Positions 7,548-16,015 of a stretch of DNA of 23,091 nt are shown one piece after another. Source of the DNA: Bacteroidales bacterium UBA2861 (GTDB taxonomy: Bacteria; Bacteroidota; Bacteroidia; Bacteroidales; UBA932). The DNA lies in assembly GCA_002350615.1 (NCBI GenBank), contig DEFD01000013.1, positions 1 to 23,091 of the forward strand. The letters are read 5' to 3'. The notes under the pieces are model-generated. The model did no database searches and was not told the DNA's origin. It saw only the letters and a list, made by a program, of their open reading frames with translations. Both the position numbers and the translations under genes were made by a program. How positions within the stretch are numbered: position 1 is the first letter of the stretch; each line of letters starts with the position of its first letter.

Positions 7548-9367
7548 TCCTCTCCGTTAATAATATAAGGTATGTCCTTCACAATCAGAGTATCTTTGTC
7601 CGCTTCGGTGCCGAGCTCTTCCCAAGGGGCAATGTCAAGATGGATGAACTCCTTTTCCTTGAGCTCCTTGAAACGGCTCCGGTCGGACCTTTCGGATGTC
7701 GGTGCGGCGCTGTAGCCAAGAAGCAGTGCCGTAATCATCCAACGGCGGTGTTCCACTTCGGAAAGGGCTGCCAGAGTGGCATCACTGATGCCTTGGTCCA
7801 AATGGAATGTCCTGATTTTCAGAGGGATGGAATTGGCGCTGGCGATGCTTGAAAGCTTGTGCGCAAATGACAGGGATGCCCAGGCATCATCCGCATTGGC
7901 GGCGGGGGGATTGCCGTATTCCTTGTCGTACACACGGTTCACCCGCTTGCCGTGCAGCGAGCGCTCCAGCAGCAGGGCATCGTTTCCGGGAGTCGCCTCG
8001 CCGAAACATCTGAGATTGCCATACATACCGCTCTCTTCTGCTTTGTAAAGAAGATCCGGATTGCCGTTCATGTACACTGCAATGGGGATTCCTGCCTTGT
8101 GGACGGATTTGGGAAGGCGGATGGCGGCAGCCAGGTTCTCCTCCGGCTCCTCTCCGCAGATCGCAACCACCGTTTCCTGCCCCGCATCAGCGGCCCAATC
8201 TTCCAGCATCTGCCTTGTGAAAGGAGAATATATGGAGTTGTCGATGAATTCCCACTCTATGTCGAGAAAATCGCCAAGACCATCCGATGGCGAGAATTTT
8301 TCCTTATGCCCATCTGCGACATATCTGTAGTGGCAAAGGTCGAAAAGATTCTGATGGGCGGCAATGAATTCGTCCATACGCGAGCGGATTCCTTCATTAA
8401 TGAAACTGATGCGCGTACGGACACCACTTGTGGCAAAAGCCGGGAAATGGCAGATCTGCGCGGCCACCAGGGCGAATGCCTCGGCGATGCTGCCGCTGCC
8501 GGAAATTACTATGTGAAGGATGTTGCCATCGCGGGGCACCGGGATGAAATCCGTATCCACCAGGAGCTGCTCGCAGATGTAATCATCGGTGTTAATGAGT
8601 TCCGCCCGCAGTCGTGAGCCCTCCTGCCGGGGGATATAGTTGAGAATATCTGATGACAGGCGGTCTTTCAGCGTGAGGAAGCAGGGAATCGCAGGCCCCT
8701 GGCCTTTGCAGAGCTGAGAAAGAAGTTCAAGTGAGCGAATGCTGATGCTGTCGTGCCGGGACTCTTCATCCTCACCGATGATATAGATGGCAACTGCATT
8801 TCCGGGGAGGCAGCTCTGCAGATCTTCCGGATTGTCCCTTCCGCCCCTGTACCAGCTGATCCTTCGGCAGAATCGCCTGTCTTCAAGAGTGGCCTCCATA
8901 TTTTCGCGAAGCGTTTCAATGTCGGATGAACTCATCACTACTATATTCCTTCCTGCAAATGCTTCGCCTTTCTGCAGTTCACGAAGCATGTCTTCAAGTT
9001 TCCGTCCGCCTCCGAGAATAAGAACGTGCCCTTTGAATCGGTAGCGCCTTTCTCCTTTGCGGTACTTCTCGGAAATATTGTCGAAGACATTCGAAAAAGC
9101 CGATACGGTGAGTGCATTGAGGACCAGAATGCCTCCGAACGCAATCAGGAGGCTGAAAAAGTTCAGCGTCCCCTGGCTGCCACTTTTTGCCTCAAGCGGG
9201 TAACTGCCCGGGTCCAGGTACAGATTCAGGATTTCAGTCCAGCCCAGGGCCCAGAAACTCCCTGCCAGCACCAGAATCAGGAATAGGGCCAGTGCAATTC
9301 CTGCGAGCCAGGCAAGCTGGCGTCCCTGCCCTTCGGAGAGTATGCGGTCGATTATTCTTCGAATCAT
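7544..9367 (-). CDS. Two-span membrane protein with Rossmann domains and C-terminal RyR domain
   Basis: A 607-residue protein. Two membrane spans lie at about 17-39 and 70-90. A Rossmann/TrkA-N-like domain follows (HVLILGGGRK, 114-123), then a second one (LHIVISGSGSIAEA, 284-297). The C-terminus (530-600) is a RyR domain: EVEHRRWM, later LDIAPWEEL and VKDIPYII match the conserved E-H-x-RW and PWxxL pattern of bacterial RyR domains. The layout resembles two-span channels with cytosolic RCK-type ligand domains, but no K+ selectivity filter (TxGYG) is present, so ion conduction is unproven. RyR domains are thought to bind small ligands, possibly nucleotide-like. Its start overlaps the stop of the DUF4062 gene, and its stop overlaps the DUF1963 start, both as ATGA. 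Confidence 0.82.
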   Translation of the reverse strand: MIRRIIDRILSEGQGRQLAWLAGIALALFLILVLAGSFWALGWTEILNLYLDPGSYPLEAKSGSQGTLNFFSLLIAFGGILVLNALTVSAFSNVFDNISEKYRKGERRYRFKGHVLILGGGRKLEDMLRELQKGEAFAGRNIVVMSSSDIETLRENMEATLEDRRFCRRISWYRGGRDNPEDLQSCLPGNAVAIYIIGEDEESRHDSISIRSLELLSQLCKGQGPAIPCFLTLKDRLSSDILNYIPRQEGSRLRAELINTDDYICEQLLVDTDFIPVPRDGNILHIVISGSGSIAEAFALVAAQICHFPAFATSGVRTRISFINEGIRSRMDEFIAAHQNLFDLCHYRYVADGHKEKFSPSDGLGDFLDIEWEFIDNSIYSPFTRQMLEDWAADAGQETVVAICGEEPEENLAAAIRLPKSVHKAGIPIAVYMNGNPDLLYKAEESGMYGNLRCFGEATPGNDALLLERSLHGKRVNRVYDKEYGNPPAANADDAWASLSFAHKLSSIASANSIPLKIRTFHLDQGISDATLAALSEVEHRRWMITALLLGYSAAPTSERSDRSRFKELKEKEFIHLDIAPWEELGTEADKDTLIVKDIPYIINGEE

Positions 9368-12300
9368 AAGCTATTACGATATTCGTTGTATTGTTCGTTA
9401 ATATAGTCATCAATATCTTTCAACGGCACGCCCTGCAGGCCCAGGCTTTCGCGCAACATGTCCACATCTTCCTGTGTATTGCCGGCGAATCCCTGGCGCA
9501 GCTGGGACATCAGCTGTCCGTCCGGGTCCAGTTCCTTAAGGCGAAGGCCGGCTTCGGTGCATGCGAGGTAGGCAAGGCAGCCGATTTTCGAAAGGGGTGT
9601 GCCGACATCGAAGAGCAGTTTGTACTGTTCCAGCCTTTGGGTAGCAGATATGAATGCGATATGATATTGCATGTGTAAGGACAATGCTTCCGGATAGCTG
9701 AAGAAATTTCCTGCACGATAGAACAATTGCATAGATGGGATGAATCGAATCAGCTCATCCAGTAGCCTCCCGTATTCCTTATTCGAAAGGAGGATGTCGT
9801 ATGCGAAAAGCATAAGGCGGGCCGATTTGAATCTGGCAGTGAAGTTGCTCTCGTTTACCTCCAGGGAATCTACGATTGCATAATACTCGCGGAAGAAGCG
9901 GTCCACAAGTGAAGGGTCCTTGTGAGCCTGGGCCAGCAGGGGAGTGAGGGCGGTGAAGCGCTCGGATGCGCTGCGTGCATCTCCCGCATCCAATTCTTTC
10001 TTCAGTTCATCGGCCTTGGCCGTATCCCCTTTCTTCATATACGCGGTATAAAGCAGAGTGCCTGCCATCGAAACCAGTTGTCCCGCTGTCTCGAAGCCGA
10101 GGGCCTTGCATCTGCGGGCAGCCTTCATCGCTTTCAGGTGGGCTGTTTCGGATTCGTTGTCACAGACAACCGTGCTGGCGTATGCAAATGCATCCGGAGC
10201 CGAAAGTGCATCCACATCCACATCGTCCAGAAGACCGGCGAGCCGCTTTGCTATCTTCATCCGCTCTTCATAAAGATTGGCAAGCGCCGTCATGATATCC
10301 ATAAAGAGCTGCAAGCGCTGCGGGACCTCCAGCGCTTTGCTGTAAATGCCGAAATCTTCGCTTTCGAAAAAGCCCTCGCGTGCGAGCTGCCTCATCTGCG
10401 GGCCGTAGGTCTTTGTGAGCCAAGCCATCTGCTGCCCGTGCAGGTAGTCTCCATCAACCATATAATGGGCGAAATGGGAATGTTCACATCCTCCGAGGGC
10501 ATAGTACAGGCCCATTGTTTCACGCAAGGAATCCTCCTTGTCCAGGCCGATGATATATTCGGATATGGCTTTCTGGCGGCGCGCAAGCCCGTCTTCAGGC
10601 AGGGTGATGTATTTGGCGCGCCATACATGCCTGCCACGGTCCTCATAGAAGAAATCGTGCAGGAAGTTCATCGCACGGTAGAACTGTACGCTGTCCCAGT
10701 CTTCACCCGCAAAATGGGCGATGTCGCATTCGCGGAGTCCTCCTGGGGCGGCGGCGATGGTCCAGATTGCCTGCCGCATCTGTTCTCCCAGACAGAGATT
10801 CGCCACTATCTGGTTGACCATAAAGGTCATAATGTCGTAGGATGATTCCGGCATCTCCTTCCAGATGTTTCCCAGATAGCCGTTAATGGCATCTATCTGG
10901 CTGCCGGAACTGCCCCGTATCTGTGCGAAGTCCTCCTGGTTGAGGGATTCGAAAATGCGGAAAATGCTGTGGATCTTGAGCGGCGACACGGTCTTATTGC
11001 CTTTTGCCGCTATTTTGATCATTTCCCGGCGCATCCCTTTGGGCAGCTCCAGGAAATAGAGTTTCTCATAATTGTCGATGAGTGCTTCGGCGGCATCGGC
11101 ATCTCCCTGCACTCCGAGTGCCATTTTCCGGGCAAGATATGGATGGGCCGAAAGGAACTTCTCCCTGGCTTCGCTTTCGTCCTGAAGGTTGACCAGGATG
11201 TTTACCTTGTCCTTCACCCGGTCCAGCCAGGGCATATAGAGGTCTTTGGCGGAAGTGGTCTCAAGCGCTTCCACATCGTCCAGATAGATGTAGATGTAAT
11301 TGTTCTCGGCAACCGCGTCAATGAGCTCCGCAAAAAGTGCGTTCAGCTCGGGCTCAGGCATTCTGCCAAGCAGCTGCCCATCCTCCGGAAGGTCTTCGCG
11401 GCCGATGAAGGCGGCGAGTTCATGAATCCATCTTACCAGTACCGGGCGCATTGATGTGTTGAATTCGGAAAGGCCGAAAACACCCAGCAGCCGCACCACA
11501 TCCGAATCCTCATCCCATTGGATATACTCCCGGGCCATATAGGTGCTGGCTCCGAATCCCTGCACATACCATAGTGCGATGTCGGAGGACTCATCTTCCT
11601 CGTCTTCTTCAGATTCCTCATCCTCCTGATTGTATATGTCAAGATCTATCGATCCCGGAATCAGGCGGAGCAGGGTGGATTCCTCCAATTCCTTTTCCTG
11701 AGCCCACCAGCTGTCACTCCCTGCCTTTTCTTCATTTGCCGTTTCAGCCTCTATCTGCTGTGCAAGCTGTTCGGTTACGATGCGTTCGAAACTGTCGGAT
11801 GAGAAATGCCCGTCCGCCCACTCCAGATGATAGGGCGTACATCTGTCATCCTGCCCTCCCCGTTCTCCGAAGAGCTTCTGCACCTTCGCCTTAAGGGTCT
11901 CCAGTTTCCTGCGGCTGTCCGCATCCGTATCACAGAATACACTTTTCATCTCTTCCGGGATGGCCTCGTAGGAAGACTCGTCCCGCAGGTAGAACAGCAC
12001 ATGGGAAGAATCGAAACTTCCCTGTGAGAGTGCTCCGTAAACGATTTCCATCTCCGTAACGGAACAGCCGGCGGTGTCTTTCAGGATTGAACGCTCTTCA
12101 TCCGAGAGCCCCGCCATAAACTCTTTCCATCTTTCTACGGGAGGAACCCAGCCGTAGCGCTGTCCGATGAGCCCGATAAAGAATGGCCTGGCGCTGTCTA
12201 TACAGGAGGTGCATACGGAAAGCACCTTGCGCTCGCTCTGCTCCTCGCTCATCTTTTCCGTGTTCACACCGAGCCTCAGGTCTATTGCCTGAAGCTCGAT

Positions 12301-12429
12301 GCGGCGGTCACGGAAACGCCTGTTGAGGGCCGGTATGACGCGGAACTTAATCACATCCCGCTCGAAGTCCATATCCTTGAAGGTGGACGACAGGAAGATG
12401 TTGTATCTTTTCCAGGCTGTGCTGCTCAT
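9364..12429 (-). CDS. DUF4062 / STAND-like NTPase-fold protein
   Basis: A 1021-residue cytoplasmic protein. Residues 8-100 form a DUF4062 domain (YNIFLSSTFKDMDFERD, later DLRLGV and FFIGLIGQRYGWVP), the TIR-related N-terminal fold also found in NWD1/TEP1/NPHP3-like proteins. After an acidic linker (about 268-283) comes a STAND NTPase-like region. The usual GxxGxGKS loop is replaced by QGFGASTYMAREYI (290-303), with no Lys. A Walker-B-like IYLDDVEAL is kept (381-389), and VVRLLGVFGLSEFNTS matches the strand that usually follows the P-loop helix. The remaining 500 residues are helical, probably TPR-like or superhelical. Such architecture is common in sensor-effector and conflict proteins. It is followed by the RyR gene with ATGA overlap. 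Confidence 0.8.
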   Translation of the reverse strand: MSSTAWKRYNIFLSSTFKDMDFERDVIKFRVIPALNRRFRDRRIELQAIDLRLGVNTEKMSEEQSERKVLSVCTSCIDSARPFFIGLIGQRYGWVPPVERWKEFMAGLSDEERSILKDTAGCSVTEMEIVYGALSQGSFDSSHVLFYLRDESSYEAIPEEMKSVFCDTDADSRRKLETLKAKVQKLFGERGGQDDRCTPYHLEWADGHFSSDSFERIVTEQLAQQIEAETANEEKAGSDSWWAQEKELEESTLLRLIPGSIDLDIYNQEDEESEEDEEDESSDIALWYVQGFGASTYMAREYIQWDEDSDVVRLLGVFGLSEFNTSMRPVLVRWIHELAAFIGREDLPEDGQLLGRMPEPELNALFAELIDAVAENNYIYIYLDDVEALETTSAKDLYMPWLDRVKDKVNILVNLQDESEAREKFLSAHPYLARKMALGVQGDADAAEALIDNYEKLYFLELPKGMRREMIKIAAKGNKTVSPLKIHSIFRIFESLNQEDFAQIRGSSGSQIDAINGYLGNIWKEMPESSYDIMTFMVNQIVANLCLGEQMRQAIWTIAAAPGGLRECDIAHFAGEDWDSVQFYRAMNFLHDFFYEDRGRHVWRAKYITLPEDGLARRQKAISEYIIGLDKEDSLRETMGLYYALGGCEHSHFAHYMVDGDYLHGQQMAWLTKTYGPQMRQLAREGFFESEDFGIYSKALEVPQRLQLFMDIMTALANLYEERMKIAKRLAGLLDDVDVDALSAPDAFAYASTVVCDNESETAHLKAMKAARRCKALGFETAGQLVSMAGTLLYTAYMKKGDTAKADELKKELDAGDARSASERFTALTPLLAQAHKDPSLVDRFFREYYAIVDSLEVNESNFTARFKSARLMLFAYDILLSNKEYGRLLDELIRFIPSMQLFYRAGNFFSYPEALSLHMQYHIAFISATQRLEQYKLLFDVGTPLSKIGCLAYLACTEAGLRLKELDPDGQLMSQLRQGFAGNTQEDVDMLRESLGLQGVPLKDIDDYINEQYNEYRNSL

Positions 12430-12445
12430 GGCAAACGGAACTATC

Positions 12446-14125
12446 TCAGAACAACAGGTGCCAGAGTTTGACTAACAGGCCTCCTATCCATTTCAGAAGG
12501 AAGAATGCCAGGACAATGACATAGAACAGGATTATCAGTACGATTCTTAACACCCGCCAGGCGAGCCAGAATATACCGGAAGTAATGGCGGAAAGACCGA
12601 GGTAGTTGAGGCCTAACAGCACTGCAAGCAGGACTATCGCGATAAGCAGATATAGCCCCATGCCGGTAAAGACATAGCCGAACACCGTTGCGTGGCGGGA
12701 CTTGCTGTGGTCAGATTCGTTTATGAAGTACTTCGCCACCCAGAGAAGCCCGAGGAAAAGAACGCACTGCGTGAAGGGTATCCATCCGTATGGACGCCAG
12801 TTGACATCGTTCACCACAAATGCGAATCTTGCGACCGGGTTCAGGACATCGTAGAAGTTATAGAGGAAGGGCGTACCAACCAGGGCTATCAGCCAGAACA
12901 TCAGGTCATTACCCAGATTGTACATTATGTTCAGATGAGTATCGACCTTGGCCTGTATGCCGGACTGCTGTGCATCCCTGCCATAGACATTCAGTTTTTC
13001 CACCTTCTCCAGGAGTTTCTTTGCTTTCACCGTGCCTGTGCCGCCGACCTTCTTCCTGGCTTCTCTCAGCCATTTGTCGGCAAGCTCGGTAATGGGGGAT
13101 ACTCCTGCATAGAAACGCTCTTCTCCCAGACCGGCGGATATGCATCCGTTGTAGGTTCTGCCCTTGTAGGTGTATTCTACCCACCAGACCTCAATCCGCC
13201 TGACATCCGCATCCTGGAAGAGGATATGACAGTTGCTCTTGGCCTTGCCTGCATGCTCTCCGATGAAACCATCCAGGGTTGCGCCAATCTCCTTTTCCTC
13301 CGTAAAGATGCCTTTGCTTATGGATGCTGCCCTTTCGTGGAACAGGCGGTTGCCTCTGTAATGTCCCCTCTGGTCGGAAAGTTCCTTGACCTCTGCTACT
13401 TTGTCCACGAAAAGCCAGTTCGTGGAAAGCTGGGCGTAAAGGGACTGGTCAATGGAAAAGCAGTGCACGTTCTTGCCGTATCCGTCGCAGACATTGCAGG
13501 TCACTTTTCCGCTTCCGTAGCACTGCTGGCAGGTAACCCTTCCGGAACCGCCGCACCTTGAGCAGGTTTCATAATATGTTACGTTCACATAGCTGTAAAC
13601 GGGTTCCCTGTGCCCGTCCGAGTAAACCTTGTCCGCAGTATGCCGATACTCAGAGCGTGTCTTTTGGATCTGTCCGGTGCCACCGCAACCGCTGCATCGG
13701 ACATCGCCGGTGCCGCCGCAGTTGGGGCATGTCACCTTTCCTGAACCGCTGCACCTGCCGCAGGTTTCCACGTGGTGGGAACCGGGAACCTCGAAGGATT
13801 CTTTCTTGTCGAGGAAACTGTCGGTCGTGAGAAGCTTGTAGTCCCAGACATTCACATCCGATGGGGCGAAGTATCTACGCGTGTTGAAACTGCCGCCCTT
13901 GTAGGGATACTGCTTGTTGCTTACGGGACGGTAGTCGTATTGTGAATGAAGGTTTATTTCATATATGGGGCAGAGTTCATATTTCTGGAGGATGATTTCA
14001 TCGCCGTACTGCCCGAAAGGATGGCCTTCGGATTTGGCGGCATATTCATTTACCAGCCTTTTAACCCGTTCGCGCGCTGCATTGTCGATGGGAAGCGCTT
14101 CGTGTCTTAAATACTTGTTTTCCAT
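12446..14125 (-). CDS. Membrane protein with six DnaJ-type zinc-finger motifs
   Basis: A 559-residue protein. Six CxxCxGxG motifs lie at residues 122-129, 133-140, 144-151, 188-195, 199-206 and 210-217, in two groups of three separated by a 36-residue loop. In DnaJ/Hsp40, four such motifs bind two zinc ions and help hold unfolded substrates. There is no J domain (no HPD), so Hsp70 coupling is not expected. Residues 220-400 are a mixed cytosolic region of unknown fold. Residues 405-559 contain four or five hydrophobic spans, anchoring the protein in the inner membrane. It starts eight bases after the lipoprotein gene and ends 16 bases before the DUF4062 gene. Function unknown; a membrane-tied zinc scaffold or redox sensor is a guess. 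Confidence 0.8.
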   Translation of the reverse strand: MENKYLRHEALPIDNAARERVKRLVNEYAAKSEGHPFGQYGDEIILQKYELCPIYEINLHSQYDYRPVSNKQYPYKGGSFNTRRYFAPSDVNVWDYKLLTTDSFLDKKESFEVPGSHHVETCGRCSGSGKVTCPNCGGTGDVRCSGCGGTGQIQKTRSEYRHTADKVYSDGHREPVYSYVNVTYYETCSRCGGSGRVTCQQCYGSGKVTCNVCDGYGKNVHCFSIDQSLYAQLSTNWLFVDKVAEVKELSDQRGHYRGNRLFHERAASISKGIFTEEKEIGATLDGFIGEHAGKAKSNCHILFQDADVRRIEVWWVEYTYKGRTYNGCISAGLGEERFYAGVSPITELADKWLREARKKVGGTGTVKAKKLLEKVEKLNVYGRDAQQSGIQAKVDTHLNIMYNLGNDLMFWLIALVGTPFLYNFYDVLNPVARFAFVVNDVNWRPYGWIPFTQCVLFLGLLWVAKYFINESDHSKSRHATVFGYVFTGMGLYLLIAIVLLAVLLGLNYLGLSAITSGIFWLAWRVLRIVLIILFYVIVLAFFLLKWIGGLLVKLWHLLF

Positions 14126-14133
14126 ACCGAACG

Positions 14134-14661
14134 CTATTTAGGTGCGACGAAAAATGCCTTTATGACCCTGATGGTGAAGATTATCACGAATGCAATCAGG
14201 ACAACAAGGAAGTAAAAGGTGAGAGTCGGACTGTAGCCATCCGCCGGGATATCCCGCAAAGTGACTTCCAGCCGTTCCATAGACGTGGCTTTGGAGTCGG
14301 CAAGTTTCTCGGGTGAGGCCTTCGCCGCCGCCTTTTTGGCTGCATCCTCCTTCATTTTCTCCTCTTTCTGCAGCTTTTCGGCATATTTTTCACGGGTGGC
14401 TTTTTCGGCTGATTCCTTCCAGCCTGCGCTCAGTTCAGAGAAATACTTGCCGATGGCGATCTTCTTGAATGGAGAAGCAATAATACGCACGGTCTTGGCC
14501 GTGAAAATGGAATCGACAGGAATGTCCTTGTCCCTGGTCCTGAGGGCTTCCTGCTGCACCGGATCGGTGATTCTCTCGCGTTTCTTACGCCCGGAACTGC
14601 AGGATGTGAATCCCACGAGCAGCACGAGAGCCAGCAGCATAATAATACGGATTTTTTTCAT
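14134..14661 (-). CDS. Lipoprotein with C-terminal membrane span
   Basis: A 175-residue protein. The N-terminus (KKIRIIMLLALVLLVGFTSC) is a lipoprotein signal peptide with the modifiable Cys at 21. Residues about 80-115 are rich in Lys, Glu and Ala and look like a coiled coil. Residues about 145-168 (FYFLVVLIAFVIIFTIRVI) form a strong membrane span just before the C-terminus. A lipidated N-terminus with a C-terminal span is unusual; the coiled coil would lie in the periplasm. I do not recognise the family. The longer frame starting at 14727 is rejected because it would run into the PP2C gene and bury the signal peptide. The start lies 11 bases after the PP2C stop. Confidence 0.7.
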   Translation of the reverse strand: MKKIRIIMLLALVLLVGFTSCSSGRKKRERITDPVQQEALRTRDKDIPVDSIFTAKTVRIIASPFKKIAIGKYFSELSAGWKESAEKATREKYAEKLQKEEKMKEDAAKKAAAKASPEKLADSKATSMERLEVTLRDIPADGYSPTLTFYFLVVLIAFVIIFTIRVIKAFFVAPK

Positions 14662-14672
14662 TTGTGAGGAGA

Positions 14673-15407
14673 TTATAAGATTTTTGCAATTATTACCGAT
14701 GTATTGTCCACGCCGCCGCCTTCGCATGCCATGCGGTAAAGGTCGGCGGCAGTTGCGCCATCCGAGAGTGCAGCCTCGATTTCATCATCGCTTACCATAT
14801 CGTTGAGGCCGTCCGAGCATATCAGGAGGACATCTCCCTCCAGAAGTTTCCCGTCCAGGCTGTCCACGTGAAGATGGCCATCAGTGCCGCCTCCGAGACA
14901 GTTCAGCAGGAGCTTGCTCGCATTCGGATCGCCCGTAATGCCGCGTTCGGTTTCGTCCGTGGTGAGCTGGCGCAGCATGCCTCCCCGGAAGCGGTAAGTG
15001 CGGCTGTCACCTGCATTCACAAGCCAAATGCGGCCATAATGCCAGATGACGCCAGTAAGCGTGCATCCCATAGGGCGAAGCTGTCCGCGTTCTGCGGCAA
15101 GACCGTTCAGTTTGTAGGAAATATAATGGGCAGCTTCCCGGATTTCATCCTCGAAGTTGTCAGGCGTAATCTGGTGGAGGGCAAGTTGTTCCTTGATTTC
15201 CGCCAGGCAGAATTCGCTGGCTTCCTCGCCGTTCTCATGCCCGCCCATTCCATCTGAGACAAGAAGATGGAACCAGCCGTCCGAGGGAGTGCTCACGGTA
15301 ATATCGAGTTCGCTGTCACGAAGGAAAACTCCTCCTATCGACACCGCGTCCTCGTTATTGTCGCGCACGAGGCCTTTGTGGCAGATTGCCTGTATGGCCA
15401 GTTTCAT
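14673..15407 (-). CDS. PP2C-family protein phosphatase
   Basis: A 244-residue cytoplasmic serine/threonine phosphatase with all metal-binding PP2C motifs: RDNNED (15-20), SDGMGGHENGE (51-61), GCTLTGV, NAGDSRTYR, ICSDGLND and the final VDNTSVII. The first Asp of DGMGG and the later Asp residues hold the two Mn/Mg ions, so the enzyme should be active. It is expected to reverse phosphorylation by the kinase encoded three genes upstream, and to act on FHA- or AAA-linked phosphoproteins. Its ATG overlaps the FHA stop codon (ATGA), supporting matched expression of the phosphatase and the phospho-reader. It has no membrane span or signal peptide. Confidence 0.93.
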   Translation of the reverse strand: MKLAIQAICHKGLVRDNNEDAVSIGGVFLRDSELDITVSTPSDGWFHLLVSDGMGGHENGEEASEFCLAEIKEQLALHQITPDNFEDEIREAAHYISYKLNGLAAERGQLRPMGCTLTGVIWHYGRIWLVNAGDSRTYRFRGGMLRQLTTDETERGITGDPNASKLLLNCLGGGTDGHLHVDSLDGKLLEGDVLLICSDGLNDMVSDDEIEAALSDGATAADLYRMACEGGGVDNTSVIIAKIL

Positions 15408-16015
15408 TCTACTATAAAATCAAGGGTTGCAATTCTTACTTTGTCGCCCGGCTTGAGAGGGCAGGTTTCGCCGGTGGCGAGTTTTCGGCCGTTGATGAAG
15501 GTGCCGTTGGTGGAACCGCGGTCTGAAATGGTCCAGGCACCGGGGCAACCGGAAATGATGCCGTGGGAGCCGGATACATACTGGCAGCTTGCCAGTTCCG
15601 GCCAGATGCCGCCGCTGCGTCCGAAGGCTCCATTCCCCAGTTTCAGCCGCCAGCCGTTGCCAACCAGAGCGGCTGGGCCCGCTGCCGATGTCGCGGTTGG
15701 CTGCGGCGCGGAGGGGGATACTGCCCCTTCAGCCGTCTCGCGTCCGCTCGACCCCACCGCTGGCGCGGTCCCCCCTCTTAGCGTGCCGAGGGTGGCAGCG
15801 GCTTCAGGGGCAGCACCCCCCTCCGCGCCTGCTTGTCCTGTGGCATCGCCGGCGAGCCACTTGCGGCCGGGAATCAGGTCGCTGCCGCAGACCGGGCACT
15901 CGGTGCCGCGCTTCGGCCGCTTGCACTCCGGACACCATTTAAGCTCCTTCCCGCACTGGTCGCAGAATGCGCTGTCATCGGGAATCATCTGTCTGCATTC
16001 AGGGCACTGTATCAT
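15404..16015 (-). CDS. Double zinc-ribbon FHA-domain protein
   Basis: A 203-residue protein. Two zinc ribbons are at the N-terminus: Cys4/7 with Cys18/21, and Cys28/31 with Cys40/43. A disordered Gly/Ala/Pro linker runs from about 55 to 120. A C-terminal FHA domain (about 122-203) carries the phosphothreonine-binding features GR (132-133), SGSH (148-151) and STNGTFING (168-176). FHA domains read phosphothreonine, so this is probably the adaptor of the kinase in this operon. Linker residues 63-104 are encoded by an imperfect palindromic element (separate entry). Start and stop overlap the AAA and PP2C genes by ATGA. Confidence 0.9.
   Translation of the reverse strand: MIQCPECRQMIPDDSAFCDQCGKELKWCPECKRPKRGTECPVCGSDLIPGRKWLAGDATGQAGAEGGAAPEAAATLGTLRGGTAPAVGSSGRETAEGAVSPSAPQPTATSAAGPAALVGNGWRLKLGNGAFGRSGGIWPELASCQYVSGSHGIISGCPGAWTISDRGSTNGTFINGRKLATGETCPLKPGDKVRIATLDFIVE
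15705..15829 (-). repeat. Palindromic repeat element inside the FHA gene linker
   Basis: Two 30-base arms (15705-15734 and 15800-15829) are inverted copies with 26 of 30 positions matching; the outer 13 bases, GGCGCGGAGGGGG, match exactly. The 65-base interior has its own small hairpin, ACCGC-TGGC-GCGGT (15756-15769). The whole 125-bp segment is in frame and lies in the flexible linker, where an insertion would be tolerated. The interior sequence CGTCTCGCGTCCGCT (15734-15748) resembles part of the DUF1963 element. Confidence 0.75.

Noticed and set aside
7544..9367. Classical potassium channel
   Set aside because: Two spans and RCK-like domains are present but no TxGYG selectivity filter, so only channel-like layout is claimed.
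12446..14125. DnaJ co-chaperone
   Set aside because: No J domain or HPD motif, six rather than four cysteine motifs, and a multi-span membrane anchor.
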